From: a virus | IMG/VR virus record: IMGVR_UViG_3300021075_000019 | Span: 1-21,976 of that record | Strand: one strand, 5' to 3' | Length of the DNA stretch: 21,976 nucleotides | Shown: positions 1-6,248 of the stretch, one piece after another | Layout: each line of letters begins with the position of its first letter | Position numbering within the stretch: the stretch's first letter is position 1 | Notes under the pieces: model-generated | What the model saw: only the letters and a program-made list of their open reading frames with translations | The model's database searches: none | Told to the model about the DNA's origin: nothing | Position numbers and translations under genes: made by a program

Positions 1-727
1 GGTGTGGGTGGATGAGGTGGATCCGTTGGGGAGGAAGGCGGGGGAGGCACTGTGGCCTGATAAGTATAATGAGGATGATTTGGAACGGGTACGGATGAGT
101 CTGGGTGAGTATGATTGGAATGCTTTGTACCAACAGCGACCTTACAGCCGACAGGGTGGGATGTTTAAGCGGGATTGGTTGGCGGTGGTGGATGTGATGC
201 CGGAGCGAATTGTTTCAAGGGTACGGTATTGGGATAAGGCGGCAAGCGCGGGGAAGGGGGACTTTACGGTGGGCGTTTTGCTGGCGAAGGCGGCGGACGG
301 GATGATTTTCGTGGAGCATGTGGTGCGCGGGCAGTGGAGCACTTATGAACGGGATAAGGTGATGGAGCGAACGGCGCAAGCTGATTTGCAACGGGTGGGG
401 GCGCAGGTGGTGTTTTGGCAGGAGATGGAACCTGGATCGAGCGGGATCGATAGTGCACAGAGCACGGCGAAGTATGTTTTGTCTAGCGGGATTGCGATTC
501 ATAGCCAGCGGGTGACGGGGAGTAAGGAGACACGGGCTAATCCGTGGAGTTCGGCTTGTGAGGCGGGGATGGTGAGGCTGTTGCGGGCGCCATGGAATGC
601 GCAGTTTGTGGATGAACATGCGGCGTTTCCGAATGGGTTGCATGATGATCAGGTGGATGCGAGTGCGGGGGCGTATGGGCAGATTGTGAGGGGTGGGAAG
701 AGGGTTGCGAGGAGTTATCAGGGATGA
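1..727 (+). CDS. Phage terminase large subunit, C-terminal nuclease part (5' truncated)
   Basis: This is the end of the DNA-packaging motor gene. The reading frame is open to the left edge, so the ATPase half lies outside the window. What remains is an RNase H-fold headful nuclease domain of the Terminase_6C type. Numbering from the GTG at position 2, the first catalytic Asp is D78 in RYWDKAASAGKGDFT, an acidic cluster QEMEPGSSG contains E143, and the last metal ligands lie in HDDQVDA (D216/D219). The segment before the nuclease (WNALYQQRP...FKRDW) is the usual linker between the two domains. The gene ends 12 nt before the portal gene and is clearly its operon partner. Third codon positions are dominated by G, as in the following head genes. 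Family assignment is confident; the phage type is not. Confidence 0.93.
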   Translation, partial: VWVDEVDPLGRKAGEALWPDKYNEDDLERVRMSLGEYDWNALYQQRPYSRQGGMFKRDWLAVVDVMPERIVSRVRYWDKAASAGKGDFTVGVLLAKAADGMIFVEHVVRGQWSTYERDKVMERTAQADLQRVGAQVVFWQEMEPGSSGIDSAQSTAKYVLSSGIAIHSQRVTGSKETRANPWSSACEAGMVRLLRAPWNAQFVDEHAAFPNGLHDDQVDASAGAYGQIVRGGKRVARSYQG

Positions 728-739
728 AGAGGAGGAAGA

Positions 740-2104
740 ATGAATGATTTGGAGTTGGCGTTTGAGGTGTTGAAGAGGAAGGGGGAACGGTATTCGAGAC
801 TGTGGGATTATTATGATGGGCGCCATCCACAGCGGTATAACGCTTCGAGACTGGCGGAACTGTTTCGACGGGTGGATGCGAATTTTAGCGAGAATTGGTG
901 CGGGGTGGTGGTTGATAGTGTGCTGGAGCGGGTGAATTTGCTGCGCTTTGTGGTGGGGGAGGATGAGGCGTTGACGTCCAGGTTGGATATGATCTGGAAG
1001 GATACGGAGATGGATTTGCAGGCGTGGGATGTGCATTTGGATGCATTGGTGACGGGGGAAGGTTTTGTGATGGCGGGTTTGGATGAGAATGGGGAATTGG
1101 AGAGTTATGTAAACGATTCACGGTTGGTGGCGGCGTTTTATGATGCGGAGAAGCCGAACCGGATGCGGATGGCGGCTAAGTGGTGGCTGGATATGAGCGC
1201 GGGCGGTTACCGGCTGAATTTGTATTATCCGGAACGGATTGAGTATTATGCGAGTCCGAAGTCGGATTTGCAGACGAGTAAGGCGTTTACTGAATATCAG
1301 CCTGCGGCGGAGAATCCGTATGGGTTGATTCCGGTGTTTCACTTTAGAAGGGAGAGACGGGGAGCTATTTCGGAACTGGATAATGTGATTCCGATTCAGG
1401 ATGCGGTGAATAAGCTGGTGGCGGATATGATGGTGAGTGCGGAGTTTGGGGCGTTTAAGCAGCGGTATGTGATTTCGAATGCGGACGGACTGGGCTCGCT
1501 GCGGAATGCTCCGAATGAGGTTTGGACTATTCCGGCCGGGGATGGTGTGGGGCAGGGAAGCACGGCGGGGCAGTTTGAGTCGACTGAGCTGGGGAATTAT
1601 TTGAGCGGGATTGAGCATTTTGTTAGTGCAATTTCGACGATTAGTAAGACGCCGGGGCATTATTTTTTTAAGAATCAGAGTCATGCGCCGAGCGGGGAGG
1701 CGTTGATTGCGATGGAGAGTCCGTTGAATCATAAGTGTCAGCGGATGATTGAGATGATGGGGAATACGTGGGAAGCGGTGGGGAGGTTTTTGTTGGAGAC
1801 CTACTCGCCAAGAGACCTACTCCCCCAGCCCCTCTCCCTGAAGGGAGAGGGGAGTAAGAAGGGAGAGGTGCGGGCGGTGTTTGAGAAGCCGGAGACTGTG
1901 CAGCCACGGACGCGGGCGGAGATAAGGCAGATGAATGTGACGAGCGGGATTCCTCTGGTGACGAGTTTGCGGGATGAGGGTTGGAGTGATTCGCAGATTC
2001 GACAGATGGAGTTGGATAAGGATGGGGAACGGCAGGCGCAGCAGACGAGTCTGGCGCAGGCGTTGGTGACGCAGCAGAGGAATTTTGATAGGGGAAGAGC
2101 ATGA
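740..2104 (+). CDS. Portal protein (SPP1 gp6-like family)
   Basis: The 454-aa product forms the dodecameric portal at the head vertex, through which DNA is packaged and to which connectors bind. Length, the N-terminal pattern (WDYYDGRHPQRY) and the position between terminase and MuF match the Phage_prot_Gp6/SPP1 portal group. The central block with VIPIQDAVNKLVADMM and the SKTPGHYFF segment resembles the clip/stem region of that group. The ATG at 740 follows GAGGAGG. Codons for residues about 354-378 are a copy of the dispersed palindromic repeat (1815-1859) and encode a Pro/Ser/Lys/Gly-rich loop unlike the flanking protein; the frame is kept. Downstream residues (VQPRTRAEIRQMNVTSGIPLVT) are typical of a portal C-terminus, so the gene is probably functional in spite of the insertion. 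Confidence 0.92.
   Translation: MNDLELAFEVLKRKGERYSRLWDYYDGRHPQRYNASRLAELFRRVDANFSENWCGVVVDSVLERVNLLRFVVGEDEALTSRLDMIWKDTEMDLQAWDVHLDALVTGEGFVMAGLDENGELESYVNDSRLVAAFYDAEKPNRMRMAAKWWLDMSAGGYRLNLYYPERIEYYASPKSDLQTSKAFTEYQPAAENPYGLIPVFHFRRERRGAISELDNVIPIQDAVNKLVADMMVSAEFGAFKQRYVISNADGLGSLRNAPNEVWTIPAGDGVGQGSTAGQFESTELGNYLSGIEHFVSAISTISKTPGHYFFKNQSHAPSGEALIAMESPLNHKCQRMIEMMGNTWEAVGRFLLETYSPRDLLPQPLSLKGEGSKKGEVRAVFEKPETVQPRTRAEIRQMNVTSGIPLVTSLRDEGWSDSQIRQMELDKDGERQAQQTSLAQALVTQQRNFDRGRA
1815..1859 (+). repeat. Dispersed palindromic repeat, copy 1 (inside portal CDS)
   Basis: A perfect 10-bp hairpin, CCCCTCTCCC at 1829-1838 and GGGAGAGGGG at 1843-1852, with loop TGAA. It is flanked by ACCTACTCCC on the left and AGTAAGA on the right, like the other copies. 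A second, partial left flank (ACCTACTC) lies at 1799. The copy is read in frame as ...LSLKGEG... in the portal protein. Confidence 0.9.
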
Positions 2105-2109
2105 AAGAG

Positions 2110-2163
2110 ACCTACTCCCAACCTCTCCCTAAAGGGAGAGGAGTAAGAGAAGAGGGAGTAAGA
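2110..2163 (+). repeat. Dispersed palindromic repeat, copy 2 (portal-MuF intergenic)
   Basis: Hairpin CCTCTCCC (2122-2129), loop TAAA, GGGAGAGG (2134-2141), with the same ACCTACTCCC left flank and GAGTAAGA right flank as other copies. A second right flank, GGGAGTAAGA, follows at 2154-2163. It fills most of the gap between portal and MuF genes. Confidence 0.88.
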
Positions 2164-2182
2164 ACATGATTAGGAAGGTGAT

Positions 2183-3772
2183 ATGCCAGAGATAAGTGAA
2201 CCGGCGGTGGTGAGAGCGATGCGGGAGTACCGGGATGGTATTTTGGCACGGGATGAGCGCCAGATGCGGGATATGACTAAACGATGGTTGACGCTGGAGG
2301 ATAATCTGGCGGCACAGATTGAGCTTACTGCGCGCCAGGTGGCTGATTTGAAGGCGGTGGGCGGTAATTGGGAGGGGAAGGCACGGATGTTGGACAGGTA
2401 TAAGACTCTGTTCCAGCAGACGCAGCGGGAGTTGGAGAGTTATGCGGAGTATGCGACTACGGAGGTTTCTCGGGGACAGGCTGAGATGGCGCGGTTGGGG
2501 ATCACGCTGTCGGCGGAGGCGATTAAGTTAAGCGGGGGGATGAAGTTGGGGACGGCGTTTGACCGGCTGCCGGTTGATGCGGTGTTGGGGATGGTGGGGA
2601 TGGCAGGGAACGGTCAGCCGCTGGGTGAGTTGTTGAGGTCCAGGGTGAAGGATCCGGCGTTGTGGGAGAAGGTGACGCAGACGTTGATGAATGGTACGGC
2701 GTTGGGCTGGAATCCGGTGAAGACTGCGAGGGCGATGGCGGATGATTTGACCGGCGGGTTGCAGAATGCGCTGTTGATTGCGAGGACGGAGCAGATGCGG
2801 GTGTATCGCCAGGCGTCTTTGGATCAGGCGGAGAAGAGCGGGGTGGTGAGCGGACATATTCGAATGAGCGCGCATGATGGACGGGTGTGCGCGGCTTGTT
2901 TGGCATTGGATGGAACAGTGATTAAGAATGGGGAGGCGTTTGGTGACCATCCAGGAGGAAGGTGCTGCGTTGTGCCGGTGGTGGATATGGCGGATCCACC
3001 GAGATGGACGGCGGGGGAGGCGTGGTTTAGGGAGCAGGATGAGGGGATGCAGCGGGATATTTTGGGACCGGGAAGGTTTGAGCTGTGGAAGGATGGGAAG
3101 TTGGAGTTTGGGAAGTTGGCGGTGCATACGCATGATCCGGTGTGGGGGGCGGGGGTGCGGATGGCGACGATGGGGGAGTTGGGTTACAGCGTTTCGGATG
3201 TACGCGGTTTTTTGAAAGGGGCAGTTAATAAGATTAAGAGTATCATTTTGCCAGGAAAGCAGGTTGCACAAAATAGCGTAGAGGAAACACTCAAGAAATT
3301 TGAGGAAGGTATTGTTAAGCAACCCTACGAGTCGGCGATGGCTTTGGATAGCAGCGGGAATGTTATTCTGAAGAAAGATGGAACCAGTGGAAATGTATTT
3401 TTTACTGATCCTGAATGTGTATTGATGAAGGACGGTATATTAACTCATAATCATCCGAGTTATGGAGGATCATTTTCGGAAGATGATATTCATTTTTCAA
3501 TGGGCCACGATTTAGAAGCAATTAGAGCAGTGGGAGATGAGTATCTGCATATTATGACAAGGACGCCAGGAATGTGGGATGAGAATTATTGGAATTCTCA
3601 GGCTGTGCAGGATGCTATATATAAAGCTGAAGATGAGGCGTATAAGATATATAAACCTCAATTAGATAATAACTTAATCAGTATGAGAACGTATCAACAA
3701 GAACGCACTCATTATGTTTGGAATAAATTTTCTAAGGATTTGGGATGGAATTATGAGAGGCGATTGAGATGA
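2183..3772 (+). CDS. MuF/SPP1 gp7-like minor head protein with C-terminal JAMM (JAB) metallopeptidase-like domain
   Basis: Residues about 1-190 are helical. Residues 195-270 are the MuF/SPP1 gp7 signature: ARTEQ, then RVCAAC (C236, C239), then HPGGRCC (H256-C262). Residues 270-335 are the usual WTAGEAWFREQ...WGAGVR linker. The last ~150 residues differ: E383 in PYESAMAL, then THNHP (H422, H424), S432 and D435, which exactly fit the JAMM pattern HxHx7SxxD with its upstream Glu. JAMM enzymes are zinc isopeptidases or peptidases (RadC, Mov34/MPN); the target here is unknown. MuF proteins enter the capsid with DNA, and their C-termini are known to carry exchangeable effector domains (MuF polymorphic toxins). 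Base composition turns AT-rich from about 3220, where the JAMM part begins, suggesting a swapped C-terminus. The ATG at 2183 follows AGGAAGG. The stop codon touches the stop of the reverse gene at 3773. Confidence 0.85.
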   Translation: MPEISEPAVVRAMREYRDGILARDERQMRDMTKRWLTLEDNLAAQIELTARQVADLKAVGGNWEGKARMLDRYKTLFQQTQRELESYAEYATTEVSRGQAEMARLGITLSAEAIKLSGGMKLGTAFDRLPVDAVLGMVGMAGNGQPLGELLRSRVKDPALWEKVTQTLMNGTALGWNPVKTARAMADDLTGGLQNALLIARTEQMRVYRQASLDQAEKSGVVSGHIRMSAHDGRVCAACLALDGTVIKNGEAFGDHPGGRCCVVPVVDMADPPRWTAGEAWFREQDEGMQRDILGPGRFELWKDGKLEFGKLAVHTHDPVWGAGVRMATMGELGYSVSDVRGFLKGAVNKIKSIILPGKQVAQNSVEETLKKFEEGIVKQPYESAMALDSSGNVILKKDGTSGNVFFTDPECVLMKDGILTHNHPSYGGSFSEDDIHFSMGHDLEAIRAVGDEYLHIMTRTPGMWDENYWNSQAVQDAIYKAEDEAYKIYKPQLDNNLISMRTYQQERTHYVWNKFSKDLGWNYERRLR

Positions 3773-4078
3773 TTAACTATTTGTTTCAGGAATTCGAGAA
3801 AATCGAATCCCTTTATCGTTGGGATATGGATTGTTATGATCAAATTCGTCTTTCCAAATAACCAAAGGTATGTCATCAAAAGCGGCACATTTATGGAGAT
3901 GTTGCCTATAAAGGTGATTGTCTAAATCAAAATGGATACAAAATCTACAATTACCGTGAGAAGCTAATAATGATAACTCACCATCAAGCACTTGTATTTT
4001 TTTAGCTTTTCTATCTTCTAGTACCCAGCGGATGTATTCATCTGTACCAATTGTAGTTAGGTCAATATTTTCACTCAT
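3773..4078 (-). CDS. Small Cys/His-containing protein convergent with MuF-JAMM; candidate partner or immunity protein
   Basis: A 101-aa unrecognised protein. It has a CRFC pair (C44, C47), then HLHKCAAF (C64), then IPLVIW...DHNNPYPNDKGIRF, a pattern of three Cys plus His that could bind a metal. I recall similar short proteins with a C-x2-C, CxAFP and DH..P..GDxGI layout near phage head and toxin genes, but I cannot name the family. Its stop codon (3773-3775) abuts the MuF stop (3770-3772), with no terminator between, so the two transcripts would run antisense. An extended -10 (4085-4093) sits 6 nt before its ATG, which suggests an independent, possibly leaderless transcript. Position and composition suggest that it travels with the JAMM C-terminus; immunity or regulation is inference. 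No signal peptide or membrane segment is seen. Confidence 0.75.
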   Translation of the reverse strand: MSENIDLTTIGTDEYIRWVLEDRKAKKIQVLDGELSLLASHGNCRFCIHFDLDNHLYRQHLHKCAAFDDIPLVIWKDEFDHNNPYPNDKGIRFSRIPETNS

Positions 4079-4084
4079 GGTTAT

Positions 4085-4093
4085 ATTATAGCA
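4085..4093 (-). promoter_or_regulatory. Extended -10 promoter element of the 3773-4078 gene
   Basis: Read on the minus strand this is TGCTATAAT (TGn extended -10 plus consensus TATAAT), ending 6 nt before the ATG at 4078. Transcription would start at or within a base or two of the start codon. No good -35 hexamer is visible 17 nt upstream, as expected for extended -10 promoters. Confidence 0.6.
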
Positions 4094-4136
4094 GAAGAGT
4101 TAATTATTTTTATATGATGATTAAAGAGAGTATTTT

Positions 4137-4631
4137 TTATGGTATTAGTTTGAATTGGATTACATGAGGTTCGCATATTGATAAGCCAATTGACGTGCAA
4201 AATTTAATCAGGCGTTGATCGTAGGTGTTGACTTCCGTGATAGGAAAGATAGTAAAGTCGTTTACCCACTGGGCAGTTGCCAGGTGAATAGCATCTTTTG
4301 ATTTTAATCTCCATCCATTAGAGATAGCGTTTCTGATCAGGTATGCAGCATTCTGTGCAATAACTTGATTGAATTCTATAAGGATAATATCGGTATTTAG
4401 CCAGATGCTATTTAATTTTTCTTCTATGTCGGGATCGAGAAAGTTATTTTCTCTTTCATGGCTGGCATGGGTAACTTCAACAATTGAGACAATTGAGGTA
4501 ATAATTTTCCCTTTTTTGGATACAGTTTCTTCCAAGACCTGTTCGATTATGGAGGATCTGTTCTCTTCATCGTTGATATATGAGAGAAATATACAACTAT
4601 CCCAGTATAGTGAAGGAGTGTCATTCTTCAT
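4137..4631 (-). CDS. PIN-domain protein (VapC-like ribonuclease)
   Basis: A 164-aa PIN-domain protein. The four acidic PIN residues are visible (numbered from the GTG one codon upstream): D12 in LYWDSCIFL, E53 in SIVEVTHA, D114 in LKSKDAIHLATA and D139 in NTYDQRL. Most such proteins are Mg2+-dependent RNases acting as toxins of toxin-antitoxin pairs or as RNA-processing enzymes. The ATG at 4631 lies within the last codons of the 253-aa gene upstream, so the two are translationally coupled; a GTG one codon upstream (4634) is an alternative start. The AT-rich composition matches the rest of the 3220-5400 island. The partner is much larger than a typical VapB antitoxin, so a classic VapBC assignment is not supported. 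Function as a phage-carried defence or maintenance gene is inference. Confidence 0.85.
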   Translation of the reverse strand: MKNDTPSLYWDSCIFLSYINDEENRSSIIEQVLEETVSKKGKIITSIVSIVEVTHASHERENNFLDPDIEEKLNSIWLNTDIILIEFNQVIAQNAAYLIRNAISNGWRLKSKDAIHLATAQWVNDFTIFPITEVNTYDQRLIKFCTSIGLSICEPHVIQFKLIP

Positions 4632-5382
4632 CACGTAGGCGCCTTATTGTTTGATCGGAAAGTTCGTCACCTGGTTTCCATGGAAGTAATCCTCTAACGG
4701 ATTTGAAGCTACCATGCACAGGATCGGGGAGTTTTATTATTTCTTTGATGTTGTGAATTTCAAGAGGACGTGCGGTTTTTATATCACGCATGATCATCCC
4801 AGTGACTCTGACATATTTTCCCCATATATCGCGTACGATATTGGATAGTTCTTCGTCAAAGAAGCAAGTGACTGCGCGATCGAATAAGGCATCGTAGAGG
4901 ATAAATCTCAGATTTTTGCGGCTGGAAAGGGTCTCAACATGACCATTGATAGCGCCAGCCGTGAAAACTTTCGTTTCATCGATTGCTTTTTCGCTGGAGG
5001 AAGTGATGTGGAATGTGTCTTTATCTGTAATAAATTCGATAGAACTTATTTTACCATTGAGGATATTGGTGATTGCTTTGGCTTTTTTTACTATTTTATT
5101 TGGGTAAGGGATGGGGCGATTGTTTTGTAGAGCGGCACCGATTGCAGCGTAGGCAGCGATTATTTTTTCAACCGTTTCTATATCTGTAGATTTTCCTTCG
5201 ATGACGGTAGTTGCACTGCCACTTTCAAGTTCAATAATTTCCCATTCAATATCGGCTTTGCTGTCAATTTCATTAGATAAGGCTTTTATGAGTATGTTAA
5301 GATTATTTATCGCCTGAGAAAATAATTCCAGCGGTATTTCACCATTCAGCCTGAGGGTTAATTTATCAGAGGTCATATCCAT
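4621..5382 (-). CDS. Unknown 253-aa protein paired with PIN nuclease (antitoxin-like position)
   Basis: I do not recognise a named domain. The sequence shows an N-terminal alpha/beta region with LTLRLNGEIPLELFSQAINNLNILIKAL, an Ala-rich helix with IIAAYAAIGAALQNN near residue 78, a middle beta-rich part, and a conserved-looking C-terminus with RGLLPWKPGDELSD..IRRLRDEE. I recall proteins ending in this WKPGD...RDEE pattern just upstream of PIN genes, so it may be the PIN partner. It has no Cys, signal peptide or clear membrane span. Its 3' end overlaps the PIN gene, and the two form an operon. Start choice is ambiguous: ATG at 5382 is only 3 nt from a TATAAT box, whereas a second ATG at 5376 is 9 nt from it and fits a leaderless message better. 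Confidence 0.78.
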   Translation of the reverse strand: MDMTSDKLTLRLNGEIPLELFSQAINNLNILIKALSNEIDSKADIEWEIIELESGSATTVIEGKSTDIETVEKIIAAYAAIGAALQNNRPIPYPNKIVKKAKAITNILNGKISSIEFITDKDTFHITSSSEKAIDETKVFTAGAINGHVETLSSRKNLRFILYDALFDRAVTCFFDEELSNIVRDIWGKYVRVTGMIMRDIKTARPLEIHNIKEIIKLPDPVHGSFKSVRGLLPWKPGDELSDQTIRRLRDEE

Positions 5383-5385
5383 TAA

Positions 5386-5394
5386 ATTATATCA
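5386..5394 (-). promoter_or_regulatory. Extended -10 promoter element of the 253-aa/PIN operon
   Basis: On the minus strand this reads TGATATAAT, an extended -10. It ends 3 nt before the ATG at 5382 and 9 nt before the ATG at 5376. It is the same type and nearly the same placement as the element in front of the 4078 gene, which supports both. The promoter diverges from the strong forward promoter at 5443. Confidence 0.55.
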
Positions 5395-5442
5395 GAAAAC
5401 GGTTTCTTGGTGATGTTGTATCTAATTATGTCAAGCAGGTAG

Positions 5443-5472
5443 TTGACAAGGGAACGCGGGAAGGGGTATAAT
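5443..5472 (+). promoter_or_regulatory. Strong sigma-70-like promoter before structured leader
   Basis: Consensus TTGACA at 5443-5448 and consensus TATAAT at 5467-5472, separated by 18 nt. The expected start of transcription is about 5479-5481, exactly at the beginning of the inverted-repeat leader. Both hexamers are perfect, which is rare inside a late operon and suggests constitutive or host-driven transcription of the 5661 gene and perhaps the head genes downstream. Confidence 0.85.
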
Positions 5473-5480
5473 AGGGATAC

Positions 5481-5660
5481 GAGTCAGCAAACCTCTACAA
5501 CCTCACGGGGCTTTTTTGTTTTCTGTGAGACTATTTATTTATATCTATTTCGGTTGCGGATATGAACCCGCTCAGGTGTAAAAGCCCTGCTAGAGTTTGC
5601 TGACTCCCAGGAAACTTGCCTGGGCGGGTTTGTGTTTTAGCACTGGAAGGAGTCAGCAAA
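5481..5660 (+). ncRNA. Structured 5' leader with competing pairings around the ribosome binding site
   Basis: The transcript from the 5443 promoter begins with GAGTCAGCAAAC (5481-5492) plus TCT (5494-5496), which pairs with AGAGTTTGCTGACTC (5592-5606): 15 bp with one bulged C. Inside, 5506-5515 pairs with 5580-5589 (10 bp, one G.U) and GCGG/CCGC forms a small hairpin (5556-5571). A further hairpin CCCAGG/CCTGGG lies at 5606-5624, followed by a T-rich stretch. The same GAGTCAGCAAA recurs at 5650-5660, just before the ATG and including the GGAG Shine-Dalgarno, and is complementary over 12 nt to 5596-5607. The leader can therefore either close on itself, leaving the ribosome site free, or hide it. 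No known riboswitch class was recognised. Confidence 0.7.
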
Positions 5661-6092
5661 ATGGAACAGAATGGTAATGTGGTAGCAAGTGGACAGTCAG
5701 GAAGTACCCTCACCCCAGGAACCTACTCCCCAACCCTCTCCCTGAAGGGAGAGGGAGTAAGACGGATGGAGACGATGGTGGTGGAGCGTGCGGTTTTGGA
5801 GGGGTTGGTGGAGGAGGGGGTTGATTCTCTGTTGGAGTGGTTGAAGAGGAAGGGGGCGCCGGAGATGGTGGTGAAGTATTTTGATAGTTTGTTTGCGATG
5901 AATGGTTTGTTGAACAGGTATACGGGGGATGAGTTGCCTGCGATGTTTAATGAGGAGATTTTGCGGAAGGTGGATAGTTTGAAGTGGGGGATTATGTTGT
6001 TTGAGGGGGAATGGGATAAGTATGCGGGGAGGGAAATTACGAGTGAGGAATTACGAATTGCGAAGAAGGAGCTGGTTTTTTTTGAATGTTGA
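5661..6092 (+). CDS. Unknown small acidic protein behind a regulatory leader
   Basis: A 143-aa protein of unknown role. The ATG at 5661 follows AAGGAG, which is part of the leader's competing repeat, and is preferred for that reason; an in-frame upstream start at 5616 would cut into the leader hairpins. Residues about 19-36 (with LSLKGEG) are encoded by a copy of the dispersed palindrome, read in the same phase as the portal copy. An alternative start at 5766, just after that repeat, would use its GGGAG as ribosome site and give a 108-aa protein. The body is helical and acidic: a VERAVLEGLVEEGVDSLLEWLKRKG segment, then ITSEELRIAKKEL near the end. It lies between the cargo island and scaffold gene, with promoters on both sides. 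It might be a head accessory protein or a lysogen-expressed gene; the sequence does not decide. Confidence 0.65.
   Translation: MEQNGNVVASGQSGSTLTPGTYSPTLSLKGEGVRRMETMVVERAVLEGLVEEGVDSLLEWLKRKGAPEMVVKYFDSLFAMNGLLNRYTGDELPAMFNEEILRKVDSLKWGIMLFEGEWDKYAGREITSEELRIAKKELVFFEC
5721..5762 (+). repeat. Dispersed palindromic repeat, copy 3 (inside the 5661 CDS)
   Basis: Perfect 9-bp stem CCCTCTCCC (5734-5742) and GGGAGAGGG (5747-5755) with loop TGAA and the usual ACCTACTCCC and AGTAAGA flanks. It is in frame within the small gene. Like copy 1, also in a gene, it has a TGAA loop, whereas all seven intergenic copies have TAAA. Confidence 0.9.
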
Positions 6093-6117
6093 TTTTTAGA
6101 ACATAATGTTGTAAAAT
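6089..6117 (+). promoter_or_regulatory. Promoter overlapping the 5661 gene's stop codon
   Basis: TTGATT at 6089-6094 and TAAAAT at 6112-6117, spaced 17 nt. The -35 covers the stop codon of the previous gene. Expected start near 6124, at the beginning of a second structured leader before the scaffold and capsid genes. Each hexamer differs from consensus (two mismatches in the -35, one in the -10). Confidence 0.6.
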
Positions 6118-6123
6118 AGATAT

Positions 6124-6204
6124 GTGAGGGATAAGAATCCCTTTAGTCCTAGAGAAGCGAAAGCCGGGACAGTGCATGTGAGTGCATTGTTGCGGCTTTT
6201 TTGA
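6124..6204 (+). ncRNA. Second structured leader / attenuator-like element upstream of scaffold
   Basis: Seen helices: GGGAT/ATCCC (6128-6132 with 6137-6141), a helix GTCC/GGAC (6146-6149 with 6167-6170) topped by GC-GAAA-GC (6157-6164, a GNRA tetraloop), and AGTGCA/TGCATT (6171-6176 with 6183-6188). AAAGCCG (6160-6166) can alternatively pair with CGGCTTT (6193-6199), which is followed by three further T, giving a terminator-like stem that destroys the GNRA helix. This antiterminator versus terminator layout is typical of attenuators and riboswitches, but no known class is recognised. It may also simply be the terminator of the 5661 transcript. Confidence 0.5.
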
Positions 6205-6209
6205 TTCTG

Positions 6210-6248
6210 ACCTACTCCCAACCTCTCCCTAAAGGGAGAGGAGAAAGA
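6210..6248 (+). repeat. Dispersed palindromic repeat, copy 4 (upstream of scaffold)
   Basis: Stem CCTCTCCC (6222-6229), loop TAAA, GGGAGAGG (6234-6241), flanked by ACCTACTCCC. It follows the attenuator-like leader directly and precedes a purine-rich stretch leading to the scaffold ribosome site. Confidence 0.88.

Noticed and set aside
215-1732. Long minus-strand open frames opposite the terminase and portal genes
   Set aside because: Their products are low-complexity (Pro/His/Ser/Arg-rich), as expected from the reverse complement of G-biased genes, and have no ribosome sites or family signature.
3437-3490. HNH endonuclease suggested by the HNHP motif in the MuF C-terminus
   Set aside because: HNH nucleases need a different spacing and context; the Glu upstream and the HxHx7SxxD pattern fit JAMM instead.
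5481-5606. Known riboswitch, tRNA or group I/II intron in the leader
   Set aside because: No cloverleaf, no catalytic intron core and no riboswitch consensus (for example c-di-GMP, SAM, preQ1, fluoride) could be matched by eye.
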